From: Thiobacillus sp.
GTDB taxonomy: Bacteria; Pseudomonadota; Gammaproteobacteria; Burkholderiales; Thiobacillaceae
Assembly: GCF_030696885.1 (NCBI RefSeq)
Contig: NZ_JAUYRI010000009.1
Location: forward strand, 1 to 64,000
Reading direction: 5' to 3'
DNA length: 64,000 bases
Part shown: positions 1 to 12,729 of the stretch, piece after piece
Layout of the letters: the number at the start of each line of letters is the position of its first letter
Position numbering within the stretch: position 1 is the first letter of the stretch
Notes under the pieces: generated by a model
Told to the model about the DNA's origin: nothing
What the model saw: the letters and a program-made list of their open reading frames with translations, nothing else
The model's database searches: none
Program-made: the position numbers and the translations under genes

Positions 1-2
1 AC

Positions 3-515
3 AACGTGCGTGTGCCGGCCGAGAACCTGCTGGGTGGCGCGGCCTTCGAAGGCAGGGGCTTCATCTGCCTGATGGAGCAACTGCCCTGGGAGCGGCTGCA
101 GATCGCCATCGGCGCGGTGGCAGCCGCCCAGGCCGCGATTGACTGGACCGTGGCCTACGTGAAGGAACGCAAGGTGTTTGGCCAGCCGGTGGCGGCCTAC
201 CAGAACACCCGCTACACCCTGGCCGAATTGCAGACCGAGGTGCAGGTGGCGCGGGTGTTTGTGGACAAGTGCTGCGAGCTGGTGGCCATCGACAAGCTCG
301 ACACCGCCACCGCCAGCATGGCCAAGTACTGGTGCTCGGACCTGCAGTGCAAGGTCATGGACGAATGTGTGCAGCTCTTCGGCGGCTACGGCTACATGTG
401 GGAATACCCCATCACCCGGGCCTACGCCGATGCGCGTGTGCAGCGCATTTACGGCGGCACCAACGAGATCATGAAAGAGGTGATCACCCGTTCAATGGGC
501 CTTGGCGTCCGTTGA
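3..515 (+). CDS. acyl-CoA dehydrogenase, C-terminal part (truncated by window start)
   Basis: Translation contains typical ACAD C-terminal motifs (QLFGGYGYMWEYPITRAYADARVQRIYGGTNEIMKEVI); open at the left edge. Confidence 0.93.
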   Translation, partial: NVRVPAENLLGGAAFEGRGFICLMEQLPWERLQIAIGAVAAAQAAIDWTVAYVKERKVFGQPVAAYQNTRYTLAELQTEVQVARVFVDKCCELVAIDKLDTATASMAKYWCSDLQCKVMDECVQLFGGYGYMWEYPITRAYADARVQRIYGGTNEIMKEVITRSMGLGVR

Positions 516-784
516 GGTCTTGGTCTGTCCGCCGGCGGTTTTTGCGGTTGGCTGACCCGCTTGGGTGGGCGGTACCGCATCGAGCATGTAGCCCGCGCGC
601 TGGGCCGCGTTGATGGGCGAAATCGCGCGCGGGGCGCGCTTGGTTGTGATGCGCGGGCCAGCGTGGATGGACGGGTGTTGCATGGCGTTTGTGCCCGGCG
701 GGCAGCGTGGTTGCGAGGCTTTCATGCTAGGGCGGTGGCCCTGTTACCAGCGCGGCGCTTGCGCAAACCGGGTAAGCAATCGTT

Positions 785-1321
785 TCAGGCCGTGGGCGTG
801 GTCACGCGGGTGGTCGGCGTTGCCGGTGTATCCAGCAGGCCCACATCGCCACTGAGCTGGCCACCTTCGGCGATGCTGAGCTTGCCGTAGCGCACCGTGC
901 CCGTCACGCGGCCGGTGGGGTGGATGACCAGGCGATCGCGCACCGTGAGCGTGCCCTCGAAGTGGCCGTGGATCTCTGCGATGTCGATTTCGGCAGCGCC
1001 CTTGAAGCGCCCGGGCGGAGCGATTTCCATCACGCGCGAGTCCATGGTGGCTTCCACCGTGCCTTCGACGAACAGGGTGTCGCAGTCGGTGATCTCCACG
1101 CCTTTGAGGCGGATCAGCGGCCCGACCTTGAGCAGGCTGTCGGCGCCCGGGCGGGTGTTTTTGGACGGCTCAGCGGCAGGTGAGGCTTCGTTGGCTGCGG
1201 GGGGGCTTGGGGTGGATGCCATGGTCACGGGCACGGTGCGGCCGGTGGGTGTCGGAGGCATGGTGCGCGCCGCAGGCGTTTCGGGTTCGCGTTTGCCAAA
1301 AAAAGGGGATTGCAGTGCCAT
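785..1321 (-). CDS. bactofilin / polymer-forming cytoskeletal protein
   Basis: Central beta-helical repeats (GVEITDCDTLFVEGTVEATMDSRVMEIAPPGRFKGAAEIDIAEIHGHFEGTLTVRDRLVIHPTGRVTGTVRYGKLSIAEGGQLSGDV); start taken at MALQSPF. Confidence 0.85.
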   Translation of the reverse strand: MALQSPFFGKREPETPAARTMPPTPTGRTVPVTMASTPSPPAANEASPAAEPSKNTRPGADSLLKVGPLIRLKGVEITDCDTLFVEGTVEATMDSRVMEIAPPGRFKGAAEIDIAEIHGHFEGTLTVRDRLVIHPTGRVTGTVRYGKLSIAEGGQLSGDVGLLDTPATPTTRVTTPTA

Positions 1322-1459
1322 GGGGATGTGATCCTGGTGCTTGAGGGAGGGAACCCTCATGCTAGGCGCGCCCGCCACTTACATGTGATGCACCACCGCA
1401 AGACGCGTAAGCAATGATGTCGCGGCGGATTTAAATCGGCCGTGCTGAACCTGCCACAT

Positions 1460-2053
1460 TCAATCAGCCGTGTTCAACCAGCCCAGGCGCCCCTGGCCCG
1501 ATTCATTGAGCCGTTGCTGCAGCGTTGCCGCAGCGGATTCAGGCAGGCAGAAACGCAGCGTCACCAGGCTGGCGTGGTCAACCCCCAGCAGTGTGGCCCC
1601 GGCGGCGTCCAGCTCGCGGCGCACCAGGCCTTCCAGCGCGTAGGGCACACAACAGGCCAGGTGTTGCACGCGTTGCAGGGGGCGTTTGTCGGCGCCCAGC
1701 AGGGCCTGGGCCACGGCGTCGGTGTAGGCGCGCACCAGGCCGCCCGCGCCCAGCTTCACGCCGCCAAAGTAGCGCACCACCGTGGCCAACACACCGTCCA
1801 GGTCCTGGTGGCGCAACACCTCCAGCATGGGGCGCCCGGCGGTGCCACTGGGCTCGCCATCGTCCACCGCAGCCGACTGGCCACCGGCCAGCAAGGCCCA
1901 GCAGACGTGGGCCGCGCCCGGGTGCTGCGCGCGCAAGTCGGCCACGATGGCTTGCGCGGCCGCGCGGTCAGCCACCGGCGCCACACGGGCGATGAAGCGG
2001 CTTTTTTTGATGACAAGCTCGTGGTGGGCGGCAGAGGCCAGGGTGTGCGCCAT
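1460..2053 (-). CDS. YigZ/IMPACT family protein
   Basis: KKSRFIARVAP...HVCWA...DDGEPSGTAGRPMLEVL...VVRYFGGVKLGAGGLVRAY signature. Confidence 0.92.
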   Translation of the reverse strand: MAHTLASAAHHELVIKKSRFIARVAPVADRAAAQAIVADLRAQHPGAAHVCWALLAGGQSAAVDDGEPSGTAGRPMLEVLRHQDLDGVLATVVRYFGGVKLGAGGLVRAYTDAVAQALLGADKRPLQRVQHLACCVPYALEGLVRRELDAAGATLLGVDHASLVTLRFCLPESAAATLQQRLNESGQGRLGWLNTAD

Positions 2054-2084
2054 GGCGACCGAGCTTACCCGAGCGCACCGCGCA

Positions 2085-3677
2085 TCAGGCCGCCATGCGT
2101 TCCTCGGTGGGCAGTGCCTTGGCGTCGGCGTAGACGCCCATGATCTCGCGCACTTCGTCCAGGTGGTCGAGCAGGATGTCCACCAGCGCGGGGTCGAAAT
2201 GGCGGCCCTTTTCGCTGATCAGCAGCTCCAGCACTTTCTCCAGCGGCCAGGCCTCTTTGTAGCAGCGGCGGTTGACCAGGGCGTCGAACACGTCGGCCAC
2301 CGCCACGATGCGGCCGTAGATGTGGATGTTGTGGCCCAACAGCCCGTGCGGGTAGCCGCTGCCATCGAACTTCTCATGGTGCTGCGCGGCGATGATGGAC
2401 GCCGCCTGCAGCATGGGCCGCTTGGAGCGGCCGAACACTTCCGAGCCAATCATGGCGTGGCGTTTCATCACCTCCCACTCGTGTTTGTCCAGCGGGCCGT
2501 TCTTGAGCAGCACGCTGTCGGGGATGGCGACCTTGCCCACGTCGTGCATGGGCGCGGCGCTGAACAGGATCTGGCACTCGGTTTCGTCCAGGCCGCTGTG
2601 TTGCCCCAACAGACGGGCAATGTGCGCCACGCGCCGCACGTGGTTGGCCGACTCCTTGGACCGCGTCTCCACCACATCGCCCAGGGTGTCGATGATCTCG
2701 GTCTGTGTGTCGTAGATTTCCTGATCGAGGTAGAGGTTGTCGAAGGCGATGGAGATGTTGCGCGAGAACAGTTCGATCAGGCGCAGGTCGATCTCCTCGG
2801 AGTGGTTCAGGTTGTCCAGGTAGATGAGGTTGGCGGTGCCGTTCTGGCTGGGGAAATAGCCCACGAAGGCGTCGCCATCGAGGAGGGTGCGGCGCTCGTT
2901 GAGCGCGCGCTCGACCCGTGTCAGCACATGGGGTGGCAGCTGTTCGAGCCTGAAATCGGCGCCCGCGCTGAGGCTGCCCAGGCGCCCGATGGCGGCCATC
3001 AGCTCCAGCGTGTCGCCCGAGCGCGACAGCGACAGCCCGTTGCTGCGCAGCACCAGCGATTCGGCATCGACATGGAACAGGCTGGCGATCTGGTGCAGCA
3101 GGCCGTTGGCAAACTGGCGCAGCGAGCGGATCTCGAACAGGTTCATGGACGCCTTGATGACCTGCTCCAGCCCGTCGCGGTAGCGCTCCACCTGCTGTTT
3201 GGCGGTGTTGAGGTCCAGCAGCGCCTTGTACTGCTTGAGGGCGGTGTAGGTGGTGGTGTAGAGCTTGTCGGCGTCGAGTGCGGTTTTCTCTTTGTAGTCG
3301 TTGATGTCGTATTGCACGATCACGTTGCGCTCGGGCGCCTGGCCGGGTTGGCCGGTGCGCAGCACGATGCGCACCAGCTGGTTGCCCAACTGGTTGCGCA
3401 CATGGTCCACCACCTGCAGGCCGGCGTTGTCGGTTTCCATCACCACGTCCAGAAACACCAGTGCCACGTCGGGGTGCTGTTGCATCAGCTCGCACGCCTC
3501 GCGTCCCGAATAGGCGCTCATCAACTCCAGCCGGTGGCCGAGGAACTCACCGTCGCGCAGCGTCAGGCGGGTGATGGTGTGGACTTCCGGCTCGTCGTCA
3601 ACGATCAGGACTTTCCAGGTCGGGCGGGGCGTTGCTGCGGGGTCGGTGGCTGACGTGGGTGCGGGCTTTTTGAACAT
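2085..3677 (-). CDS. response regulator with HD-GYP domain (DUF3369-type)
   Basis: REC (VLIVDDEPEVHTITRLTL...VFLDVVMETDNAGL) plus HD-GYP (APMHDVGKVAIPDSVLLKNGPL...HHEKFDGSGYPHGL). Confidence 0.9.
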   Translation of the reverse strand: MFKKPAPTSATDPAATPRPTWKVLIVDDEPEVHTITRLTLRDGEFLGHRLELMSAYSGREACELMQQHPDVALVFLDVVMETDNAGLQVVDHVRNQLGNQLVRIVLRTGQPGQAPERNVIVQYDINDYKEKTALDADKLYTTTYTALKQYKALLDLNTAKQQVERYRDGLEQVIKASMNLFEIRSLRQFANGLLHQIASLFHVDAESLVLRSNGLSLSRSGDTLELMAAIGRLGSLSAGADFRLEQLPPHVLTRVERALNERRTLLDGDAFVGYFPSQNGTANLIYLDNLNHSEEIDLRLIELFSRNISIAFDNLYLDQEIYDTQTEIIDTLGDVVETRSKESANHVRRVAHIARLLGQHSGLDETECQILFSAAPMHDVGKVAIPDSVLLKNGPLDKHEWEVMKRHAMIGSEVFGRSKRPMLQAASIIAAQHHEKFDGSGYPHGLLGHNIHIYGRIVAVADVFDALVNRRCYKEAWPLEKVLELLISEKGRHFDPALVDILLDHLDEVREIMGVYADAKALPTEERMAA

Positions 3678-3694
3678 GGTGGGCCTCTTGTGTT

Positions 3695-5407
<1,713 letters not shown>

Positions 5408-5677
5408 GCGTCCACCCTGATGTTTTTCGTTGTTCTAGGGCAGCGCTGTGGGCCACTGCCTCCCTTTGTCAAATAGTGTCCCCAAAAAACTTTAATTAGT
5501 CAAACAATGAAAAGACTCAAATATTGCAAAGCGATCAGATAGGTGCCGACAGGCGGGGCATACCTTGGTGCCACTACAGCCGTGGCGCCATTGCCATGCC
5601 GCTGGGTGCTTGGTATGGTCGCGTACCGAATGGGGCGGGCCTCCCGGGCCGCCTCTCAGCGAAGTCCAGGGAGAGCC

Positions 5678-6490
5678 ATGAACCAAACGATGCCGTTTCG
5701 GCAGGGCCGCATGCTGGCCAGCGCGCTGGCGTTTGTGTGCCTGTTTCTCGCAAGCGCTCGGGCGGACGCGTCGTCCATGGGCGCTGCGGCCCCGGCGAAG
5801 GTGCCGCGCATCGATTTCGCCACCTACCTCATTCCGGTGCATGTGGAAAGCCCTCAGCAGGGCCTGTTCATCGAGCTCATGCGCGAGGTCGCCGCAGGCG
5901 CGCGATTCCAGAACTTCTCTATCGAGGTCATGCCCGCACCGCGTGCGCTGCGCAGCCTGATGACGGGCACCCACGACGCGGTGTTCCCGGCCCTCGACAT
6001 TTTTTTCGAACCCGGTCAGCCGGTGGTGCGCACCGCAGAAACCATCGACTGCAAAGAGGACTTCGTCTTCACCGCCCGCGGTGCGCCGCTGCTGCGAAGC
6101 CTCGCCGACCTGCGCGGCAAGGTGGTCGGCATCACCCACGGCTACCCGTACTCGCGCGAGGTCATGGCCGCCAGCGGCCACACGCTGGAGGTGGCGGTGT
6201 CGGACGAGCTCAACATCCGCAAGCTCGTGGCCGGGCGCATCGACGCCTTCGTGCTCGACGAAAAAACCGGCATCCAGGCGGCCAAGGCGCTGGGTCTGAG
6301 CGACGCCATCCAGTACGACAGCCTGGCACCGGTGTCGCGGCAGGACGTTTACGTGGCCTTCCAGCCCAACGAGCGCGGGCGCGAACTCGCTGGTCGCACC
6401 TCCGAGGCGCTGCGGCAGCTCAAGGCCAGTGGCCGCTACCAGGCCATCACCCACGGCATCACCTTTGCGCGGGGGTGTTCGGGGCGCTGA
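5678..6490 (+). CDS. extracellular solute-binding protein family 3-like protein
   Basis: Signal peptide; FxxxLxPALDIFFEPGQP, DLRGKVVGITHGYPYS, LVAGRIDAFVLDE pattern of SBP_bac_3. Confidence 0.75.
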   Translation: MNQTMPFRQGRMLASALAFVCLFLASARADASSMGAAAPAKVPRIDFATYLIPVHVESPQQGLFIELMREVAAGARFQNFSIEVMPAPRALRSLMTGTHDAVFPALDIFFEPGQPVVRTAETIDCKEDFVFTARGAPLLRSLADLRGKVVGITHGYPYSREVMAASGHTLEVAVSDELNIRKLVAGRIDAFVLDEKTGIQAAKALGLSDAIQYDSLAPVSRQDVYVAFQPNERGRELAGRTSEALRQLKASGRYQAITHGITFARGCSGR

Positions 6491-6567
6491 GGGCGCGGTC
6501 GTGTGCGGGTGTTTTACAGTGCGGCCTCGGGCGGGCCACGGTGGCGCCGCTTGCCACCGGAAAAGCC

Positions 6568-7581
6568 ATGCCCCAATCCGCCCCCGCTGATCACCCAAAC
6601 TTGCCCGCCCGCACCCTGGTGGTGCTGGGCACCGGCGGCACCATTGCCGGCCGCGCCAGCGCCGTTGGCGACAACGTGGGCTACACCGCTGGCGAAGTCG
6701 GCGTGGGCCACTTGCTGGCCGGCGTGCAAGGCATGGCCGCGCAGCTGCACACCTTGTCGGGATGGGTGTTCGAGGCCGAACAGGTGGCCCAGGTGGACAG
6801 CAAGGACATGGGCCCCGCCGTCTGGCGCAGCCTGCTGGCGCGTGTGGCGCATCACCTGGTCCGGCCTGAGGTGGCGGGCCTTGTGGTCACCCACGGCACC
6901 GATACCCTGGAAGAAACCGCCTGGCTGCTGCAGGCGGTGCTGGCGCCGGCCAAACCGGTGGTGATGGCCTGCGCCATGCGCCCGGCCACCGCCCTGGTGC
7001 CCGACGGCCCGCAGAACCTCATGGACGCCTTGTGTGTGGCGGCCACGCCCGGCGCGCGCGGTGTGGTGGCCGTGTGTGCCGGCCAGGTGCACCAGGCGGG
7101 CCATGTGCAGAAGGTGCACACCTACCGGCTCGACGCCTTCGACTCGGGCGACGCCGGTCCGCTGGGCTGTGTGGAAGAAGGCCGCCTTCGCGCATGGCAG
7201 CCTTGGCCCGAGGGCACGGCCGACCGCCCGTTGTTTCAGAGGCTGCTTGCCACCACCGCCTGGCCGCGCGTGGAACTGATCACCAGCCACGCCGGTGCCG
7301 ACGGTGCCGTGGTGCGGGCGCTGCTGGCTGCCTCCCTGCCCAGCGCGCCGTTGCGTGGCCTGGTGGTGGCGGGTACCGGCAACGGCACCTTGCACGCCGA
7401 CCTGTTGACCGCGCTGGCCGATGCGCAGGCTGCCGGGGTGGTGGTACGGCGCGGCACGCGCTGCGCCTATGGCCAGGTGGTGCCCGGGCCCCACGACGCG
7501 CTGGCCGACACCGGCGGCCTGTCACCGGTCAAGGCGCGCCTGGCCCTGGTGCTCGAACTGCTGGCCGCCGACCCGTGCTGA
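6568..7581 (+). CDS. L-asparaginase (type II-like)
   Basis: VVLGTGGTIAG and VVTHGTDTLEETAW motifs. Confidence 0.92.
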   Translation: MPQSAPADHPNLPARTLVVLGTGGTIAGRASAVGDNVGYTAGEVGVGHLLAGVQGMAAQLHTLSGWVFEAEQVAQVDSKDMGPAVWRSLLARVAHHLVRPEVAGLVVTHGTDTLEETAWLLQAVLAPAKPVVMACAMRPATALVPDGPQNLMDALCVAATPGARGVVAVCAGQVHQAGHVQKVHTYRLDAFDSGDAGPLGCVEEGRLRAWQPWPEGTADRPLFQRLLATTAWPRVELITSHAGADGAVVRALLAASLPSAPLRGLVVAGTGNGTLHADLLTALADAQAAGVVVRRGTRCAYGQVVPGPHDALADTGGLSPVKARLALVLELLAADPC

Positions 7582-7994
7582 CCGCGCTCGGCTCCCACCC
7601 CTGGGCCTACCCCATGCTGGAGGTGGTGCACCTGTTTGGCATCGCGCTGCTGCTGGGCAACCTGGTGTTGCTGGAACTTCGCGTGTTCGGCCTGGGCCCC
7701 ACCTTGCCGGTGGACGCGTTGGCCCGCCTGAGCCAGACCCTGGCGGGCCTGGGGTTTGTGCTGGCCGCCGTGTCGGGGCTGACGATGTTTGGCACCATGC
7801 CCGGGGAACTGTTGGCCAACCGCGTGTTCACAGCCAAGATGGCCCTGATCCTGCTGGCGGGCTGCAACGCGGGCTTGTTTCATGCGCGCGATTCGCTGCG
7901 CAAGCTCGATGCCACGGCGCGCGGCCTGATGGTCGTGTCCACCGTGATCTGGCTGCTGGTGCTGACCTGCGGCCGCTGGATTGGCTACACATGA
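7575..7994 (+). CDS. small integral membrane protein (DUF6644/DUF2214-like)
   Basis: Four predicted TM segments; GTG start overlaps upstream stop, ATGA overlap with next ORF. Confidence 0.6.
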   Translation: MLTALGSHPWAYPMLEVVHLFGIALLLGNLVLLELRVFGLGPTLPVDALARLSQTLAGLGFVLAAVSGLTMFGTMPGELLANRVFTAKMALILLAGCNAGLFHARDSLRKLDATARGLMVVSTVIWLLVLTCGRWIGYT

Positions 7995-8488
7995 CGAAGG
8001 AGAAAACCATGTTCAGACGCGATGTGTTGCGCACCGGGGGTGCGCTGGGGCTGATGTTTGGCGTGCCTGCCGCCTGGGCCCACCACGGCTGGAGCAGCTT
8101 CGACCAGGGCCGGCCCATCTATCTGGCCGGCCGCGCGGCCGAGGTGAAATGGCGCAACCCGCACGTGGAACTGGCGCTGGAGCTCCAGGCGCCGCTGGCC
8201 TTGCCGGCCGATCTGGGCCAGCGCAGCGTGCCCGCACAGGTGGCCCAGGTTGATGGCCGCGCCTTGCTGGCCAAGGCGGTGCTGCCCACCCGGCGCGACC
8301 GCCGCTGGGAGATCGAGCTTGCGCCGCTGTCGCGCGTGGGCCAATGGCAGGTGCCCGAGATCCAGTCCGGCGCCGAGCTGGCCCTGGTGGGGTTCACCTT
8401 CACTGGCGAACAAGGCGCTGCTGTGCTGCGCGCGGAGTACCTGTTTCTGGGCGGCAAGACCTACGGCATGCGCTCCGGCCCGGCATGA
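7991..8488 (+). CDS. DUF6152-like exported protein
   Basis: Signal peptide; HHGWSSFDQGRPIYLAGRAAEVKWRNPHVELAL pattern. Confidence 0.6.
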   Translation: MTKEKTMFRRDVLRTGGALGLMFGVPAAWAHHGWSSFDQGRPIYLAGRAAEVKWRNPHVELALELQAPLALPADLGQRSVPAQVAQVDGRALLAKAVLPTRRDRRWEIELAPLSRVGQWQVPEIQSGAELALVGFTFTGEQGAAVLRAEYLFLGGKTYGMRSGPA

Positions 8489-8542
8489 AAAAACCCGGCG
8501 CTTGGGCCGGGTTGTCTGTGATGCCTGCAGGGGCAGCGCGTT

Positions 8543-9265
<723 letters not shown>

Positions 9266-9324
9266 TCAACTTTTCGAGGATAGCATGGGCATGCCTGCGG
9301 GGCGCTTACAGCGCCGGCCGGCGC

Positions 9325-10098
9325 TCAGCCAGGTGCGGCCATCAGCGCACGCACCCGCGCCAGGTCTTCGGGCGTGTCCACGCCGGGGCCGGGGGCGCTG
9401 TCGGTCACGTGCACCGCGATCCGGTGGCCATGCCACAACACGCGCAACTGCTCCAGCGACTCAGTTTGTTCAATGGGTGCGGGCTCCAATGTGGGAAATT
9501 GCCGCAAAAAGCCAGCGCGATAGCCGTAGATGCCCACATGGCGCAGCGGCGCGGGCGAAGGCAGGGCGTTCAGACCCTGTTGCCAGGCGTCGGCCATGCC
9601 GTCGCGCCACCAGGCGATGGGTGCGCGGCTGAAGTACAGGGCCGTGCCCTGGCGGTCCAGCACCACCTTGACCACATTGGGGTTGGCAAACTCGGCCGCG
9701 CTGTGCAGCGCGTGGGCGGCGGTGGACATCACGCAGTCGGCGCGTTGCGCCAGCGCGGCGGCCACGGCATTGACCAGTTCGGGGTCCATCAGCGGCTCGT
9801 CGCCCTGCACGTTGACCACGGTGGCGCTGTCGGGCAGGCCCAGCAGGTCGCAGGCCTCGGCCAGCCGGTCGCTGCCGCTGGGGTGGTCGGCGCGGGTCAT
9901 CACGGCGCGCACCCCGTGTTGAGCGCAGGCGTCGAGCACGGCGGCGCTGTCGGTGGCCACCACCACCTGGGCGGCGTGCGAGCCCGCGGCGCGGCGCGCC
10001 ACATGCACGACCATGGGCAGGCCGGCGATGTCGGCCAGCGGTTTGTCGGGCAGGCGGGTGGAAGCCAGGCGTGCCGGGATCAGCACGGTGAAGCTCAC
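9325..10098 (-). CDS. kdsB: 3-deoxy-manno-octulosonate cytidylyltransferase
   Basis: [22 protein letters not shown]...[14 protein letters not shown]...[18 protein letters not shown] start. Confidence 0.97.
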   Translation of the reverse strand: MSFTVLIPARLASTRLPDKPLADIAGLPMVVHVARRAAGSHAAQVVVATDSAAVLDACAQHGVRAVMTRADHPSGSDRLAEACDLLGLPDSATVVNVQGDEPLMDPELVNAVAAALAQRADCVMSTAAHALHSAAEFANPNVVKVVLDRQGTALYFSRAPIAWWRDGMADAWQQGLNALPSPAPLRHVGIYGYRAGFLRQFPTLEPAPIEQTESLEQLRVLWHGHRIAVHVTDSAPGPGVDTPEDLARVRALMAAPG

Positions 10099-10277
10099 GC
10101 TTCCAGCTCCTCGTCGCTCAGCGTGCGGGCCTCGTTTTCCAGCAGGATGGGGATGCCGTCGCGCACCGGGTAGGCCAGGCGCGCGCTGCGCGAGACCAGC
10201 TCTTGCTTCTCGCGGTCGTAGGTCAGCGGGCCCTTGGTCACGGGGCACACCAGCAGTTCAAGGAGTTTGGGGTCCAT
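10095..10277 (-). CDS. Trm112/YcaR family protein
   Basis: [51 protein letters not shown]. Confidence 0.95.
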   Translation of the reverse strand: MDPKLLELLVCPVTKGPLTYDREKQELVSRSARLAYPVRDGIPILLENEARTLSDEELEA

Positions 10278-11304
10278 GGCGGGATGATAGCCGGGCGTCC
10301 AGCGCGTGGAAGAAGGCGGGTTCGGGTGTCAGCATCAGCGGCACGGCCAGCACCTGAGGCGAGGTGCCGGTCAGCAGTGGCCAGAGTTTGACGGCGTCCT
10401 TTTCGGTGCACAACACGGTGGCGCCGGGCGGGCATTGGGCCAACAGGTCTGGCCACAGTGCCGCCAGGTCGGCATGGTCGGGCAGCGGCCATGCGTGCGC
10501 CAGGCGCAGGCCGCGTTCGGCCAGCATGTCAAAAAACACCTCGGGTCGGGCGATGCCAGCCAGCGCACACAGCGGCGCCGCGTTGTTGGCCAGCTCGGCC
10601 AGTGGCGTCGCGCGGCCCTGCGCGTTCACCGCTTCGTCGGCCAGCGCCCGCCGGGCCACAAACCCGGGGAAAAACGGTGGCGCGGGCTGCCGCTGCTGGT
10701 GCAGCACCAGGGCGGGTGCATCGCTGCGGCGCGGCCAGGGCTCGCGAAGCAGGCCGGCAGGCAGGCACCAGCCGTTGCCCAGGCCCCGGTCGTCGAACAC
10801 CACCACCTCCAGGTCGCGCGCCAGCGCCAGGTGCTGCAGGCCATCGTCGCAGACGATCACGTCGACGGCGGGGTGGGCTTTCAACAAGGCCAGGCCGGCG
10901 GTGGCCCGCTGTTTGGCCACCCACACCGGCACGCCGGTGGCGCGCTGGATCAGCAGGGGTTCGTCGCCGGTGTCGGCCGGATCGCTGCTGGCGCCGACGG
11001 CAAGCACCCCATCCTGCTGCCGCCCATGGCCGCGCGAGACCACGCCGGGGTGCCAGCCCTGGGCCAGCAGGTGGCGCACCACGGCGATGGTGGTGGGGGT
11101 TTTGCCGGCGCCGCCCACCACCACGTTGCCCACCACCACCACCGGCACCGGCAGGCGGGTGGCGCGGCGCCAACCCCAGGCGAACAACAGGCGCCGTGCG
11201 GCGAACAGCGCGCGGTACACCAGACTGAGCGGGTAGAGCAGCCGCGTCAGCGGGCCGCGCGCCAGCCAGGCCTGGCGCAGCGCGCTTTCGGTGGCAGCGT
11301 TCAC
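10258..11304 (-). CDS. lpxK: tetraacyldisaccharide 4'-kinase
   Basis: [46 protein letters not shown]; conserved neighbours Trm112-kdsB. Confidence 0.96.
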   Translation of the reverse strand: MNAATESALRQAWLARGPLTRLLYPLSLVYRALFAARRLLFAWGWRRATRLPVPVVVVGNVVVGGAGKTPTTIAVVRHLLAQGWHPGVVSRGHGRQQDGVLAVGASSDPADTGDEPLLIQRATGVPVWVAKQRATAGLALLKAHPAVDVIVCDDGLQHLALARDLEVVVFDDRGLGNGWCLPAGLLREPWPRRSDAPALVLHQQRQPAPPFFPGFVARRALADEAVNAQGRATPLAELANNAAPLCALAGIARPEVFFDMLAERGLRLAHAWPLPDHADLAALWPDLLAQCPPGATVLCTEKDAVKLWPLLTGTSPQVLAVPLMLTPEPAFFHALDARLSSRHGPQTP

Positions 11305-11328
11305 AGTGGGTGTGGGTGTTGGCCGCGG

Positions 11329-11760
11329 TCAGCGACCGGTGGCCGAGCTCTGGGTGGCAAAGGTGATCTGTGCCAGGCCGCTGCGCCGCGCGGCGTCCAT
11401 CACGTTGATCACCGACTGGTGGCTGGCGGTGGCGTCGGCGCTGATGATCACCACGGTGTCGGGTTTGCCATCCGCGGCGGCCTGCAGGGCAGCGGCCAGG
11501 CCGTCCACGCTGGTGTTGTCCAGGCCTTTGCGGTCCACCGCGTAGCGGCCATCGCGCCCCACCGCCACCACAATTTCGCGTGGCTGCTGGCGCTGCGCCT
11601 CGGCATCGGCCACCGGCAGGCGCACCTGCAGCTCGGTGAATTTGCTGTAGGTGGTGGTCAGCATCAGGAAGATCAGCACCACCAGCAGCACGTCGATGAA
11701 CGGGATCAGGTTGATCTCGGGCTCATCGCTGCCAAGGCGGGCCTGCGAGCGGAAGTTCAT
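11329..11760 (-). CDS. ExbD/TolR family biopolymer transporter
   Basis: MNFRSQ...PEINLIPFIDVLLVVLIFLM. Confidence 0.93.
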   Translation of the reverse strand: MNFRSQARLGSDEPEINLIPFIDVLLVVLIFLMLTTTYSKFTELQVRLPVADAEAQRQQPREIVVAVGRDGRYAVDRKGLDNTSVDGLAAALQAAADGKPDTVVIISADATASHQSVINVMDAARRSGLAQITFATQSSATGR

Positions 11761-12398
11761 GCCGACCTCCGCAACCCCAGCAGGTGCCGCACCAGTGCCT
11801 CGGCCGAGAGCTCGAACTGCAGCAGGTAGGCATCCACCCGGGCGCGGAAGTAGCGCCAGAAGATCAGCGCGGGGATGGCCACGATGAGGCCGAAGGCGGT
11901 GTTGTAGAGCGCGATCGAGATGCCGTGGGCCAGCTGCGCCGGGTTGCCGCCGCCGGGCACCAGGCCGCCGTCAGCGCCCTGCGAGCCGAAGATTTCAATC
12001 ATGCCGATGACCGTGCCCAGCAGGCCCAGCAGCGGCGCGGCCGAGGCGATGGTGGCCAGCGCGCCCAGGTAACGCTGCAGCTTGGCCGCGGCCTGGCGGC
12101 CGGCGCTCTCCAATTGGGCGCGCAGGTCGTCTTCGCTCAGGCGGGGGTTGCCCTGCAGGGCGCGAAAGCCGCTGGCCAGCACCTCGCCCAGCAGCGAGTT
12201 CTGCTCCAGCTGGTTCACCACCTCGGCGCCCGGCAGGCCGTTGCGCGACACCATGATGGCTTCGTCCAGCAGTTTGGCCGGCGCGATCTTGGCGGTTTTG
12301 AGCGAGAGGAAACGTTCAATGACCAGCGCCAGGCCCAGCACGGAGCAGGCAATCAGGGGCCAGATGGGCCAGCCGGCGGCTTGTATGATGTTCAGCAA
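11757..12398 (-). CDS. MotA/TolQ/ExbB proton channel family protein
   Basis: LATIASAAPLLGLLGTVIGMIEIF...LAHGISIALYNTAFGLIVAIPALIFWRYF; start approximate (TTG). Confidence 0.92.
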   Translation of the reverse strand: MLNIIQAAGWPIWPLIACSVLGLALVIERFLSLKTAKIAPAKLLDEAIMVSRNGLPGAEVVNQLEQNSLLGEVLASGFRALQGNPRLSEDDLRAQLESAGRQAAAKLQRYLGALATIASAAPLLGLLGTVIGMIEIFGSQGADGGLVPGGGNPAQLAHGISIALYNTAFGLIVAIPALIFWRYFRARVDAYLLQFELSAEALVRHLLGLRRSA

Positions 12399-12526
12399 TG
12401 CGGGCTCCAGAGCGTGAGGGCAAGCAGGAATGTCAGCGATTATGGCCCACCCCACGGCCCTGTCTGACGCTTGCCCCCGGACGCGCCGGCGCACCGCTGG
12501 TCGCCCTTCCACTCATCCACCGATTC

Positions 12527-12535
12527 TGTGGATAA
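12527..12535 (-). promoter_or_regulatory. single perfect DnaA-box-type 9-mer (TTATCCACA on minus strand)
   Basis: Plus-strand TGTGGATAA at 12527-12535 in the exbB-xseA spacer. Confidence 0.35.
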
Positions 12536-12729
12536 CTTTGTGAAGAACTGTCCCTACATGGCCCGCCAGCCCTGATGCTGCGCGGCGCCGATCAGAATGA
12601 ACGTTTTGTTGGCAGTGGAAAACGCTTTGAAATCAACATCTTGGCCACCTTGCCCTGGGCACATGCCGGTGTGGCCTGGCATGGCCAGCAATGGCGCCGT
12701 GTGTGGACAGCTTTCGGCCGGAGAGCCGC

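Noticed and set aside
1782-3653. 623-aa plus-strand ORF opposite the HD-GYP regulator
   Set aside because: Antisense shadow; His/Gln/Ala repetitive composition
5492-6598. 368-aa minus-strand ORF opposite the SBP family 3 gene
   Set aside because: Shadow ORF; plus-strand gene has a signal peptide and SBP motifs
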